Below, in pieces: positions 29,776 through 39,091 of a stretch of DNA of 53,071 bases. The notes under the pieces were generated by a model, which saw only the letters and a program-made list of their open reading frames with translations, made no database searches and was not told where the DNA came from. The position numbers were made by a program, and so were the translations under genes. Location of the stretch: the NCBI GenBank assembly GCA_023380305.1, contig JAMCQZ010000008.1:69588-122658 (forward strand), in the 5' to 3' direction. The stretch's first letter is position 1, and each line of letters opens with the position of its first letter. The DNA comes from Patescibacteria group bacterium (GTDB lineage Bacteria > Patescibacteriota > Minisyncoccia > UBA6257 > Colwellbacteraceae).

Positions 29776-30696
29776 CTATTTCAGACTATTTAGATAGCTA
29801 TTGATATTCAACACCGCTTTGACGGCGTCGCCGACAGCGATATTGTTCTGCTTGTAGAGGCCGTCTGAAACGTCTCCGGCGGCCCAGATGCCCCGACTCG
29901 ATGTGGCGCCGGTCTGGTGATTGATAATAATGAATTTCCCCTCGTTCATATCAACCAGGCCCTCGAAAAGTTCGGAGTTGGGTAAAAGCCCGATTTCCAC
30001 GAAAATGCCCGAAACCAAAAGCTCTTTCGAGGTATCGGAAACCTTGTCGTGATATTTGATTCCGGTAACAAAATCACCTCCCTTAACCTCCTCGACTTCG
30101 GCGTTCCAGATTATCTCCGCCTTGGGAGAAGCCTTGATCTTCTCCTGGGTTACTATATCTCCCTTCAAAACATCGGAACGGACCAGAAGATAGACTTTGG
30201 AGGCATAATTCAAAAGATCGACGACCGCCTCGAGGCCGGCATTTCCGCCGCCAACCACGGCCACCTCCTTACCTTCGAAAAGCGGAGCGTCGCAAGTGGA
30301 ACAATAGGCGACGCCCTTTCCCTCGTAAATCGCTCCGCCGGGAACATCGAGTTTGCGACGACGACTCCCGGTGGCGACTAAAATGGTTTTCGTTCCGAAA
30401 ACTTTTCCGGATTGCGTTTCCACCTCGAAGAAATCCCCCTTCTTCCGGATAAAAACCGCCGGATCGTCGATCAAAATCTCGGTATTCTTTTCCGAACGCA
30501 GATGATCCTCGATCGATTGCATAAGGTCGTATCCCGAAATCGATTTCAGGCCGATCCAGTTTTGAATATTTGCCGAAAGCACAGGCTGGCCGCCCAACTC
30601 CTTTGAAATCAAAAGGGCGCTCAGCTTCTTCCTTCCGGCATAGATGCCGGCGGCCATACCGGCCGGCCCTCCACCGATAATAATGAGATCGTACAT
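29776..30696 (-). CDS. trxB: Thioredoxin-disulfide reductase
   Basis: IIGGGPAGMAAGIYAGR, GVAYCSTCDAPLF CxxC, GGGNAGLEAV, GIWAAGDV. Confidence 0.95.
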   Translation of the reverse strand: MYDLIIIGGGPAGMAAGIYAGRKKLSALLISKELGGQPVLSANIQNWIGLKSISGYDLMQSIEDHLRSEKNTEILIDDPAVFIRKKGDFFEVETQSGKVFGTKTILVATGSRRRKLDVPGGAIYEGKGVAYCSTCDAPLFEGKEVAVVGGGNAGLEAVVDLLNYASKVYLLVRSDVLKGDIVTQEKIKASPKAEIIWNAEVEEVKGGDFVTGIKYHDKVSDTSKELLVSGIFVEIGLLPNSELFEGLVDMNEGKFIIINHQTGATSSRGIWAAGDVSDGLYKQNNIAVGDAVKAVLNINSYLNSLK

Positions 30697-30701
30697 AAAA
30701 C

Positions 30702-30935
30702 TTATTTTATTCCCAACTTCTCCGCCAAGTCGCGGCGGTTGAATCCAATGAAGATTTCGCCGTCGATGTCGATAACCGGAACGCCCATCTGGTGGGATTT
30801 CGCCACCATCTCTTCCGCCGCCCTTCTGTCGGCGGCGACATCCACCTCCTCAAACTTTATATTGTTTTTTGTGAAGAACTCCTTGGCCATGCGGCAATAG
30901 ATGCAGGCCGGAGTCGAATATATTTTTATTTTCAT
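30702..30935 (-). CDS. Glutaredoxin-family protein
   Basis: IYSTPACIYCRMAKEFF, MGVPVIDIDGEIFIGFNR. Confidence 0.92.
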   Translation of the reverse strand: MKIKIYSTPACIYCRMAKEFFTKNNIKFEEVDVAADRRAAEEMVAKSHQMGVPVIDIDGEIFIGFNRRDLAEKLGIK

Positions 30936-30954
30936 CGTGATATATTAACAAACG

Positions 30955-31116
30955 TTATTTCTTTTTACCACGGCAACCGCAAAAGCTCCAGCAGGCGGTA
31001 AGAATGAGCGCCGTCCCGAGCAAGATGTTGCTGTAAAAAACGGTTGTCCCGACGTTGCCGGTAAAGAAGGGCGAGACCACGGCCCAGGTTCCAAAAAATA
31101 TCAAAGCGGCGTTCAT
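30955..31116 (-). CDS. 53-aa two-TM hypothetical protein
   Basis: MNAALIFFGTWAVVSPFFTGNVGTTVFYSNILLGTALILTACWSFCGCRGKK, read by eye (not in supplied ORF list). Confidence 0.5.
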   Translation of the reverse strand: MNAALIFFGTWAVVSPFFTGNVGTTVFYSNILLGTALILTACWSFCGCRGKKK

Positions 31117-31205
31117 ACGCCTTCATTATACACGCGCTTTGCAGGACGCAAAAATCCCGCGTTTCCACGGGATTTTTGAGAGCTCTCCCCTTTCCGAGGA
31201 ATCGC

Positions 31206-31397
31206 TTAGCGGCGGCCTCCGCCGAAAGAGTTTCTCCTCTCGCGATGGCAATCGCGGCAAAGAAGAGAACCCGTTCTGGACGGATCCGGCTCAAAAGGAA
31301 GCTCGGTGATCGGCGCGCCGCACTTGGCGCACTTCCAATCGCCCTTGAACATCTGCCTCGGCTCCCTGTTGAAACCGCTGTTATCGTTATAAGCCAT
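31206..31397 (-). CDS. Small zinc-ribbon (CxxC...CxxC) protein
   Basis: MAYNDNSGF...WKCAKCGAPITELPFEPDPSRTGSLLCRDCHRERRNSFGGGRR. Confidence 0.75.
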   Translation of the reverse strand: MAYNDNSGFNREPRQMFKGDWKCAKCGAPITELPFEPDPSRTGSLLCRDCHRERRNSFGGGRR

Positions 31398-31547
31398 TTG
31401 GGTTTTAACTTGTGACCTTTTAAAATTAGTCGAAACACAATGGCTTAACGTTCTTTTAAAACTGCCTGATGTTGTCTCAAAACTAACTGATTAAGCATCG
31501 TTAATTTTGGACTTTTTGTCAAATTAAAGGCAAAATAAAAAGGCTTT

Positions 31548-32966
31548 ATGAACAAAACTATCGCCCGAAACTCCCTGTTGATGCTCCTCGGCCAGACGCT
31601 CGGCCGCCTGCTCCGGGCCGGAATTATTATCTACGCCGCCCGCGTTCTTGGCGCCGGCAACTGGGGAGCGCTCGAAAACGCTTTGAGTATCTCCGCCTTT
31701 TTTGTTATTTTCGCCGACCTCGGCATCAATTCCCTGCTTATCCGCGAATCGAACAAAAAACCCGAGGAACAGAAAACCTATCTCGCCACCTCGCTTCTCA
31801 TCAAAATCACCCTGGTGGCCGTCCTCGCCCTCCTCATGAACCTTTTTGCCGGAAAGCTCAGCCACCTTCCCGGAGCCGTCGCCCTGATGCCGATCGTCGC
31901 CCTTGTCTTCATTTTCGATTCCCTGCGGGACCTGGGAACCGCTTTGAGCCGCGCCATCGAAAAAATGGAAATCGAGGCGGCGGCGAACGTCATCACCAAT
32001 CTTTTCATCGTTGTCCTGGGATTTGTCGCTCTGCGGCATTTCGGCACCAACCAAAGCTTCGCCATCGCCTACGCGATCGGCGCTGGACTCGGAGCCGTGG
32101 CCGTTTTCATCCCTCTCCGGGGATATTTCCAAAAAATCTGGAAGCACGTCGACAAAAGGCTGATAAAATCCATTATTTTTTCGGCTTGGCCGTTCGGATT
32201 GGTGAGCTTGCTCGGCATCGTCATGATCAACACCGACGTCATGATCCTCGGCCTCATGTCCACCGCCGAACAAGTCGGATTTTATTCAGCCGCCCAAAAG
32301 CCCATTCAATTTATTTATATCATTCCGAGCCTTCTTTCAGCCGCTTTTTTGCCGAGCCTTTCAAGACTCGCCGGAAAAGAAGAAAAGATCAGCCATTTCC
32401 GCGACCGGATCGAGCAAGGCGTCAAAGCCACCCTTTTTGTCGCTATTCCGGCGACGATCGGCGGAGCCATACTCGCGAAACCAATCATGCTTCTTTTATA
32501 CGGCCCGGCTTATCTCTCAGGCACGACAAGTTTTTTCATACTCTGCCTGACCTTCATTGCTGTTTTCCCATCGGCCCTCATTGTAAACGCCGCTTTCGCC
32601 GCCGGCAGCCAGAAAGAATTCGTCATTTACTCATTCCTCGGAATCTTCGGCAATATCGTCCTTGATATCCTTCTTATTCCAGCTTTCGGCATCGCCGGAG
32701 CGGCCCTTGCCACGCTTCTAAATCAAGTTTTCGTAAACGCCTATGTCTGGCGGAAGATGAAACAGATGACACGCTTTACTATCCTGCCGCATCTTCAAAA
32801 GATCATCCCAGCGGGATTGCTTATGGGGATCACCTGCTATGCTGGCCTTCAATCGGGCCTGCCGGTTTTGATCAACATCGCTTTTTCCGGAGGCGTTTAT
32901 TTAGGGATACTCTGGCTATTCAAAGAAAATCTTTTCAAGAAATTCACCGAACTGGAATTGGAATAA
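31548..32966 (+). CDS. Oligosaccharide flippase / polysaccharide biosynthesis (MATE/MOP-like) protein
   Basis: 12-14 TM-like protein, NSLLMLLGQTLGRLLRAGIIIYAARVLGAGNWG. Confidence 0.88.
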   Translation: MNKTIARNSLLMLLGQTLGRLLRAGIIIYAARVLGAGNWGALENALSISAFFVIFADLGINSLLIRESNKKPEEQKTYLATSLLIKITLVAVLALLMNLFAGKLSHLPGAVALMPIVALVFIFDSLRDLGTALSRAIEKMEIEAAANVITNLFIVVLGFVALRHFGTNQSFAIAYAIGAGLGAVAVFIPLRGYFQKIWKHVDKRLIKSIIFSAWPFGLVSLLGIVMINTDVMILGLMSTAEQVGFYSAAQKPIQFIYIIPSLLSAAFLPSLSRLAGKEEKISHFRDRIEQGVKATLFVAIPATIGGAILAKPIMLLLYGPAYLSGTTSFFILCLTFIAVFPSALIVNAAFAAGSQKEFVIYSFLGIFGNIVLDILLIPAFGIAGAALATLLNQVFVNAYVWRKMKQMTRFTILPHLQKIIPAGLLMGITCYAGLQSGLPVLINIAFSGGVYLGILWLFKENLFKKFTELELE

Positions 32967-32974
32967 GAGACATC

Positions 32975-33012
32975 AAAAAAACCGCCCTTCGACAAGCTCA
33001 GGGCGGTTTTTG
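32975..33012. terminator. Bidirectional intrinsic terminator
   Basis: aaaaaaaccgccct-tcgacaagctc-agggcggttttt between convergent genes. Confidence 0.85.
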
Positions 33013-33023
33013 AATCCAAACGA

Positions 33024-34763
33024 TTAGTGGCTCGCTTGAAGCTCAACCAATAACTGTTGGATCAACTGCTGGATCAAAACAATCAATTGCTCCTGAATCG
33101 TTCTGATCTGCACCTTGATCTGATCAACGGTGGCTCCGACAACCGGAGTGGTCGATGGCGCCTGGCCCGCGGGCACGACAACGAGAGCGGCTTTTTGGCC
33201 GACAGTCACAGTAACGCCCGTTCCCGGAGTTTCAACGGCTCCGGAACGATCAGTGGCGCGCGTCTTGATGACGTGCGGTCCTTCAGCCGGATTAGTCCAG
33301 GTATAGGTCCAATCAAAGCCGTAGTTGCTGTTCGAAGCGGTCGGCACGGCCTCAGACCAGGTGGATCCGCCATCGGTCGAAACCTCGACTTTCTCAATGG
33401 AAGAAGCCTCGGTGTCAGCGCTCGTTCCCCTGATAGTTACAGTCGCTTCTGCCGGAACAGTCGAATTGCTAGCCGGGCTTGAAATCGAGGAAGTAGGATT
33501 CGCCGCCGGCAAAGTCGTCAGACCGCTCGAACCGCCTGATCCAATGCGGCAGACCACACCGGTATTCGAAATAGCGGCCTGGCTGGTACCAGCGCCTTTC
33601 GCCTCTACGTTAAAGAAATAAACGGCGTTCGGCGCAAGACCGACCAAAAGATTCGATCCCGAAGACTGGCCGGGCGTGCCGCTCACAAAAGTATTCACGT
33701 AATCGGTGGCGGCATTGAATAAATTTTGGGTGGTGATATCGCCCGAAGAATAACGGACGACATAACCGGCCGTAACGCCAGCAGGAACGGTCCAACTAAG
33801 ATAGACCGCGCCGGCCTGGTTTGGACTCTGACAAGTCAAGGCAGTGATGGCCGCCGGATTAACTAGAAAAGCGGCGGAGTTGGCATTGGCCAAAGCCGCG
33901 TCGGCGGTCGTGGTCGTCGCCACCGCTACAGTATAGGTGCTGTTCGCCGTGGCGTGGTTGGTAATTTTATTAATTGTAATCGATTTCGCGCCGGCAGTGG
34001 CATTGGTTCCCGCGCCGTTGCGGGTGATCGTAACCACCTGGCCAACGACGCCGACGGCGAAGCCGCCGTCTATGCCCGAAGCGCCGGAGGCGGCGTCAGA
34101 GGCGACGGTGAATCCGGCCGGGAAAGTAACAGTAATCTTGCCGTCAGACGGAAGCACGCCAGTGGCGGGAATAGTAAAATTGATGACGTAATTGGTCTGG
34201 GTGCTGACTACGGCGCTAGCCGGAACCGCGGTAACCGCAGTCAAAGTATCCTCAGCGCCGTTCGCAACGACGATGGAAGCGTTCGGATCAGCCGAAGCGC
34301 CATAAGTAAGACCACCATCCACTGACCAAGTAAGGGCAGCACCGGCAGTCGCGCCGGTAACACCAATAACTTTTAATCCGCTGATCGCTAATGAGTCGCC
34401 GGCAGTCGCGCTAGCGGTTACATCAATAAGCAGGGTCTTGCTGTCCGGATAAGTGACAGCGGCGGCCACGGCCAAGGTGGCACCGGTCGGCGTCATTGTC
34501 GGGGCAAGAGCAGTGGTATCCCAAATGGCATTAACGCCTACCGGAATTTGAATCCGGATATCGTTGGCGAGAGTGATTTCTCCTCCAGCATCGGTAACAG
34601 TCAGATCAGGGACGGTAACAATCTGGCCGATATCAACAGTAAGCGGGGTGCCTCCAGCTGAAGTCAAAGTACCAGCCGGAGCAGCCTTGACGGACGGAAC
34701 AGCCAAAATGACTATTCCAAGCGCCAAAGCAACGACTCCTAAAACAGGAAATAATTTTTTCAT
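33024..34763 (-). CDS. Secreted S-layer/adhesin-like protein with FN3/Ig-like regions and Gln/Leu-rich C-terminus
   Basis: Signal peptide MKKLFPVLGVVALALGIVILAVPSVKAAP; Ala/Thr/Val-rich beta repeats; C-terminal QEQLIVLIQQLIQQLLVELQ. Confidence 0.7.
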   Translation of the reverse strand: MKKLFPVLGVVALALGIVILAVPSVKAAPAGTLTSAGGTPLTVDIGQIVTVPDLTVTDAGGEITLANDIRIQIPVGVNAIWDTTALAPTMTPTGATLAVAAAVTYPDSKTLLIDVTASATAGDSLAISGLKVIGVTGATAGAALTWSVDGGLTYGASADPNASIVVANGAEDTLTAVTAVPASAVVSTQTNYVINFTIPATGVLPSDGKITVTFPAGFTVASDAASGASGIDGGFAVGVVGQVVTITRNGAGTNATAGAKSITINKITNHATANSTYTVAVATTTTADAALANANSAAFLVNPAAITALTCQSPNQAGAVYLSWTVPAGVTAGYVVRYSSGDITTQNLFNAATDYVNTFVSGTPGQSSGSNLLVGLAPNAVYFFNVEAKGAGTSQAAISNTGVVCRIGSGGSSGLTTLPAANPTSSISSPASNSTVPAEATVTIRGTSADTEASSIEKVEVSTDGGSTWSEAVPTASNSNYGFDWTYTWTNPAEGPHVIKTRATDRSGAVETPGTGVTVTVGQKAALVVVPAGQAPSTTPVVGATVDQIKVQIRTIQEQLIVLIQQLIQQLLVELQASH

Positions 34764-34956
34764 TGCTTTTATTAATCTATTTTTGAATTAAATTTTGTTT
34801 TTATTAATTCTTCGGCATCGCTCAACGGCGTTATCGACCAAATCACTTTTTATTGAAAGATAAACGCGCGAGAAAGCAAACCGTATGACAATATTATACA
34901 CCAGAATTTCCGAAAACGCTGTGAATAACCGAACAAATAAGCAAGCCTTGTTTATA

Positions 34957-34990
34957 AAAAAGCTCCTCCCCGTAAAGGGAGGAGCTTTCG
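34957..34990 (-). terminator. Intrinsic terminator of the S-layer-like gene
   Basis: Minus strand AAAGCTCCTCCC-TTTACG-GGGAGGAGCTTTTTT. Confidence 0.85.
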
Positions 34991-35052
34991 AGCAGTTTTC
35001 CTAACTCAAGAAGTTCATTCCAAAAATTTATTTGGAACGGACTAAAGGAAAA

Positions 35053-38000
35053 CTACGGAAGAGTGACAGTGTTCGCGTCAGCCGGAATAGACCAAGTGGT
35101 CGCGCCGTAACCGACAGCGCCAGAGTAGTCTTTGCCCGAAGTGATCGTCGAACCACCCAAACCACGGATATCGCCGACTTCAATGGTAGCGGCAGAAGCG
35201 CCAGCTCCCTTGATATAGAAGCCATCGGTTCCGTAGACGCCAGCCGCAGCGGCGGCGCCAGTCTTGCCGACAGCACCAGGATTGGTGATGGCAAGAGTCG
35301 GAACAACGATAGGTGTTCCAGCGACAACATCCGGATCAGCAGCGACCATGACACGTCCCGCATAACGACCGGCAGCTTTGTCGGCAGTATTCGGGATCAA
35401 AAGCGTATCACCAGCGGTGACGACGCCCGTGGCATTGCCAGCGACTCCAACCAAGTAAAGCTGATCAGTGCCCATAACGAAGGCAGCGCCAGCAACTCCG
35501 GTCTTTAAGATACCACCAGTGGTATTAGCGTGAGTCGGAAGCAAAATCGCGGTGCCGAAGTCCGTATCGGTGGCAGCGGCCAAATCGGTCGCAGTACCGT
35601 AGGAACCGACCGACACGTTAGCAGCAGAGGTAATAGACCACTGAAGCTGAGTGTTGATCGGCCAGACAGCGGTCGAAGTGGTAGTCACCTGCAAAGCAAT
35701 CATTTGTGAAACGCCACGGGTCAGCTGAAGCTGAGTGCCGATGATTCCATCAAAAGTAACAGTGCCGGCGACGTTATCCACAGCGCTCGCCTGAGAAGCA
35801 ATAACCTGACCGGTCGAGACATTGTACAACCTAAACATCGAAGTGGTCGCAAGATTACCAGCCACGTTCGGCAAGCCGACGCGGGAGGTAAAGACAATAC
35901 GGCCAATATTCAAGGTAGTAGCGGTTCCGTTAGCGGTCAATTTCCAGACGCCATGATTGACGAAAGTGCCGCGGACATTTCCCGAAGGAGAGGTCGCGTC
36001 CTTCACGACTTCCACAACGTTCGAGCGGACGGTATAGGTACCGCCGGTGCCCAAAGAAGTGGTCGTGCGAAGATCAATCAAAGCGCCGTTCGAAGCGACA
36101 ACACCAGAGGTCTTACCAAGGGTTTCCAAGGCAGTAGCAGCAATAGTGAAGCGCTCGGTCGCGGCTTCAGCAGCCGGAGTCAAAAGGTTGGCAACAACCT
36201 TCAAAGTCTTCGGCGTATTCAAGCTGAAGGTGGTCGGGGTCAAGACATCAGTCGCAGCGAAGCAGACATCGCCAGCATTAACATTACCGCCACCGGCGGT
36301 TGCCACAATACAATTGCTACCGACTAACGCCGTAGCAGCGCCTAAAGGCGCAACAAAATTAGTCACCTGAGTGTTACCATCGTAAAGGGCGACACTCGAA
36401 GCGACGGCGCTCAAGTTAGCAGCAACAGTAGTAACTGGGCTGAGTTGCGTTCTGCGAAGATCCTGATCCTCGTTTTGGGCGGTAATTTTCAAGTAACCAA
36501 GGGTTACCTGAGAAACCGGGCCGATAACATTCTGATCGATCGGGGTCAAAGTGCTATCGCCAACAGCCAAGAATGTGGCAGTGGAATTAATCGTCATAGC
36601 CGGTAAGACCAAAACCGAAGTCGAAAGAATATTATTCGGACCAGCGACACCAGACGAAGACAAGCCTGTCGCGACAATAGAAGACGCATTAACTAAAGCC
36701 AAAGTCGTATCAACAGTGGCAGTAGCCGGGCCAGTAATCGTATTAGTCGTACCTTTAACATACAACTTCTTGGTGGTATTAGCCGGAACCAACCAGTTCA
36801 TCGTGAAGGTGTTAGTGGTGACGCCAGCTGCACCAGAAGTCCATTGATCAGGATTTGTCGTGTTATCCGCAGTTAAAGTTAGCTGGTTCGACAACAACGC
36901 ACCGGTCTCGTCATATAAACCAACATTGGAAATAGTTCCAGCATTGGTTCCAAGATTAGTGGTTGAGGGGAAGCTTAAATTAACTGTGTTAATCAACATA
37001 TCTTCGCCGATAGCCCGGATATCATAGACGCCCAAGACCTGCGGGGTGATGGAGCGCACAACAACCGCGCCCGCACCAGCCGGAGACGAAGAGCTGACGG
37101 AAACCGACAACTGACCAGCGCCAATCGCAATCGCGCTCGTAGCGCCCAAGCGAACGGTAACGCCAGCGGCACCGCCGCCAGTAACGCCGACGCCAGAGAT
37201 GACGCCTAAGCCGTTAACCATGTTCAAGGGGTTATCAAGCTCGATCACGCGACCGGAGCCAGAAGCAATATCGGCGACAACTTGGAAAACCTTGGAGGTA
37301 CCCTTGCTCAAGACAATCGGGGTCGAGAGATCAATAGTAGCTCTCCTGGTCGAGAAGTTGGCCGGAGTGCCGACAACCGCGCCATCAACCTTCAACCGAA
37401 CATTGGAAAGATCGGTATCGGTGATGGTTGAAGCGGTGTTAGCGCCAGCGCCATAGCTGACATTGAACTGAGTGACTTTGACATCCTCGTTCGTGCCAGC
37501 GGTGACGATGTAATTGCCAAGGACAATGTCCTTAGCGCCGACATAGGTGTTATTAACCGCAGTCGGAGCACCGGCGGTAACAGTCAAAGTTCCGATCGAA
37601 CCGCCAGCGACGATGGTGTCAGCGTTGCCGACCACCGGGAAAGTGCCACCGAAAGTGGCGCCAATGATTTTGGCGGCAGATTCGATGCCCATTTTGATGG
37701 TGGCAGACGGCGTAGCACCAGGGGTCGCGGCGACGTCAACCGCGATAGACAGAGTCTTCGAGGTTCCTTTCGGAATGCTGATAGCCGGAGCAAAGGTGAA
37801 GGTCGAATTGCCGTTCACCTGGATTTGGGTCAAACCAACTTGGACAGAGCCATCGAAGATTTTAACCCGAGCGATGTCGGTAGCAGCCAAAGCCGCGGTT
37901 CCAAACGAATGGATGGTCAAACCAGTGATATTGGCATCGGCATCATTGCCAGCGGTGAAGACCAATTTGGTCACCACGTTGTTGGCGGAGCCAGCCAAAA

Positions 38001-38523
38001 TATTGGTTCCAACCGGGGTGTCGGAAGCTACGGACACAGTAAGCGGCGCTCCCACAACCGGAGTTGTCGGAGTCGTCGGGGTAGTCGTCACGGACAACGC
38101 GTTAACGTCAGCCCGTGTTTTAGGACCAAAATAGCCCAAGGTCGGAGTGATGCCTCTGGCGGCCTGATATTCGGCAACGGCATTTTTGGTCAAAGTGCCA
38201 AAATAGCCGGTAGCGCCGACAGCGGCCAAAGCCTTAGCAGCAGCTCCTTTATTCTGTGCGATAAGGAAATTCTGCAAAGCTGTAACGTCTGCACCCTTAG
38301 AACCAACGGTGAGGTCGGTGGTGAAGTTGTAGGCGGCAGCAGTGCCGGTTCCAGTAGTCGCACCAAGCTGAGCCTGTAACGCGGCAAGTTGGCTGGTCAA
38401 GGTCGCGATCATGGCCTGGATCTCAGCGGTCGTCATAGCGCCGTGAGCCACATTGCCAGAAAGCGAAGCGACCGTAGCCAAAGCCAAGGCCACAGACACA
38501 ACTTTCTGTGTGAACTTACTCAT
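35053..38523 (-). CDS. Large S-layer-like secreted protein with N-terminal peptidoglycan-binding domain
   Basis: Signal peptide; LTVGSKGADVTALQNFLIAQ...GYFGTLTKNAVAEYQAARGITPTLGYFGPKTRADVNAL; long Ala/Thr/Val/Gly-rich remainder. Confidence 0.8.
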   Translation of the reverse strand: MSKFTQKVVSVALALATVASLSGNVAHGAMTTAEIQAMIATLTSQLAALQAQLGATTGTGTAAAYNFTTDLTVGSKGADVTALQNFLIAQNKGAAAKALAAVGATGYFGTLTKNAVAEYQAARGITPTLGYFGPKTRADVNALSVTTTPTTPTTPVVGAPLTVSVASDTPVGTNILAGSANNVVTKLVFTAGNDADANITGLTIHSFGTAALAATDIARVKIFDGSVQVGLTQIQVNGNSTFTFAPAISIPKGTSKTLSIAVDVAATPGATPSATIKMGIESAAKIIGATFGGTFPVVGNADTIVAGGSIGTLTVTAGAPTAVNNTYVGAKDIVLGNYIVTAGTNEDVKVTQFNVSYGAGANTASTITDTDLSNVRLKVDGAVVGTPANFSTRRATIDLSTPIVLSKGTSKVFQVVADIASGSGRVIELDNPLNMVNGLGVISGVGVTGGGAAGVTVRLGATSAIAIGAGQLSVSVSSSSPAGAGAVVVRSITPQVLGVYDIRAIGEDMLINTVNLSFPSTTNLGTNAGTISNVGLYDETGALLSNQLTLTADNTTNPDQWTSGAAGVTTNTFTMNWLVPANTTKKLYVKGTTNTITGPATATVDTTLALVNASSIVATGLSSSGVAGPNNILSTSVLVLPAMTINSTATFLAVGDSTLTPIDQNVIGPVSQVTLGYLKITAQNEDQDLRRTQLSPVTTVAANLSAVASSVALYDGNTQVTNFVAPLGAATALVGSNCIVATAGGGNVNAGDVCFAATDVLTPTTFSLNTPKTLKVVANLLTPAAEAATERFTIAATALETLGKTSGVVASNGALIDLRTTTSLGTGGTYTVRSNVVEVVKDATSPSGNVRGTFVNHGVWKLTANGTATTLNIGRIVFTSRVGLPNVAGNLATTSMFRLYNVSTGQVIASQASAVDNVAGTVTFDGIIGTQLQLTRGVSQMIALQVTTTSTAVWPINTQLQWSITSAANVSVGSYGTATDLAAATDTDFGTAILLPTHANTTGGILKTGVAGAAFVMGTDQLYLVGVAGNATGVVTAGDTLLIPNTADKAAGRYAGRVMVAADPDVVAGTPIVVPTLAITNPGAVGKTGAAAAAGVYGTDGFYIKGAGASAATIEVGDIRGLGGSTITSGKDYSGAVGYGATTWSIPADANTVTLP

Positions 38524-38656
38524 TTTTTATTAATTATCTGTAGAAAGTTAAATGCTTTTTGTTTATCGGAAGATTATTCCCCGCGACATCATCGACCGGC
38601 TAATCCGGACTCGTGAGGCAAGTCTCACAAGCCGATGCTCGAAGATAATCCTGGTA

Positions 38657-38926
38657 TCATTTATCCCGTTCCAAATTCAAAAAATATTTCAGTCTAGCTT
38701 TAAGATATCTTTTCCCTCTGCCAGACTTTAGATATTTTTCTCGAGCCCTGGCGTCTTTCTCTGAAACGCCACACTCGTAATAGATTAATTGGAAAGGTCT
38801 TCTATGTTTGGTTGAATAAATCAACCCTTTGCTATGTAGTCCTATCCGGCGTTTCAGATTATTAGTCGAGCCGGTATACAGCTTTCCATCCGTGAGGCTT
38901 CTAAGCACGTATACATAACTCGGCAT
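38657..38926 (-). CDS. GIY-YIG nuclease family protein
   Basis: MPSYVYVLRSLTDGKLYTGSTNNLKRRIGLHSKG...YYECGVSEKDARAREKYLKSGRGKRYLK. Confidence 0.93.
   Translation of the reverse strand: MPSYVYVLRSLTDGKLYTGSTNNLKRRIGLHSKGLIYSTKHRRPFQLIYYECGVSEKDARAREKYLKSGRGKRYLKARLKYFLNLERDK
38660..38677. repeat. Left arm of 18-bp perfect inverted repeat flanking the GIY-YIG ORF
   Basis: tttatcccgttccaaatt; partner at 38931-38948. Confidence 0.9.
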
Positions 38927-38930
38927 TTTA

Positions 38931-38948
38931 AATTTGGAACGGGATAAA
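38931..38948. repeat. Right arm of 18-bp perfect inverted repeat flanking the GIY-YIG ORF
   Basis: aatttggaacgggataaa, exact reverse complement of 38660-38677. Confidence 0.9.
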
Positions 38949-39091
38949 ACAAACCTCGCTTGGGGCGAGGCAGAACAATCTAAATCGATCATGTCTTCGG
39001 ACTGCTGCGCCCGGAAACATGAAAACGGATGATCCGTTTGTTTAGGTTGCTTTGCCTCACTCAAAGCAAAACCAATATACCAACTTATCTA

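Noticed and set aside
30965-31438. 157-aa minus ORF
   Set aside because: Overlaps the more plausible zinc-ribbon and 53-aa ORFs; Arg/Ser/Ala-rich out-of-frame composition.
31524-32273. 249-aa minus ORF antisense to the flippase
   Set aside because: Shadow ORF: His/Asp/Glu/Gly-rich composition typical of antisense frames; the plus-strand membrane protein is clearly real.
34764-34800. AATTTAATT in the leader of the 579-aa secreted protein as a replacement SD pairing with the 16S tail AATTAAATT
   Set aside because: Complementary but AT-rich and about 25 nt from the ATG; the chance level is high and not seen consistently at other genes.
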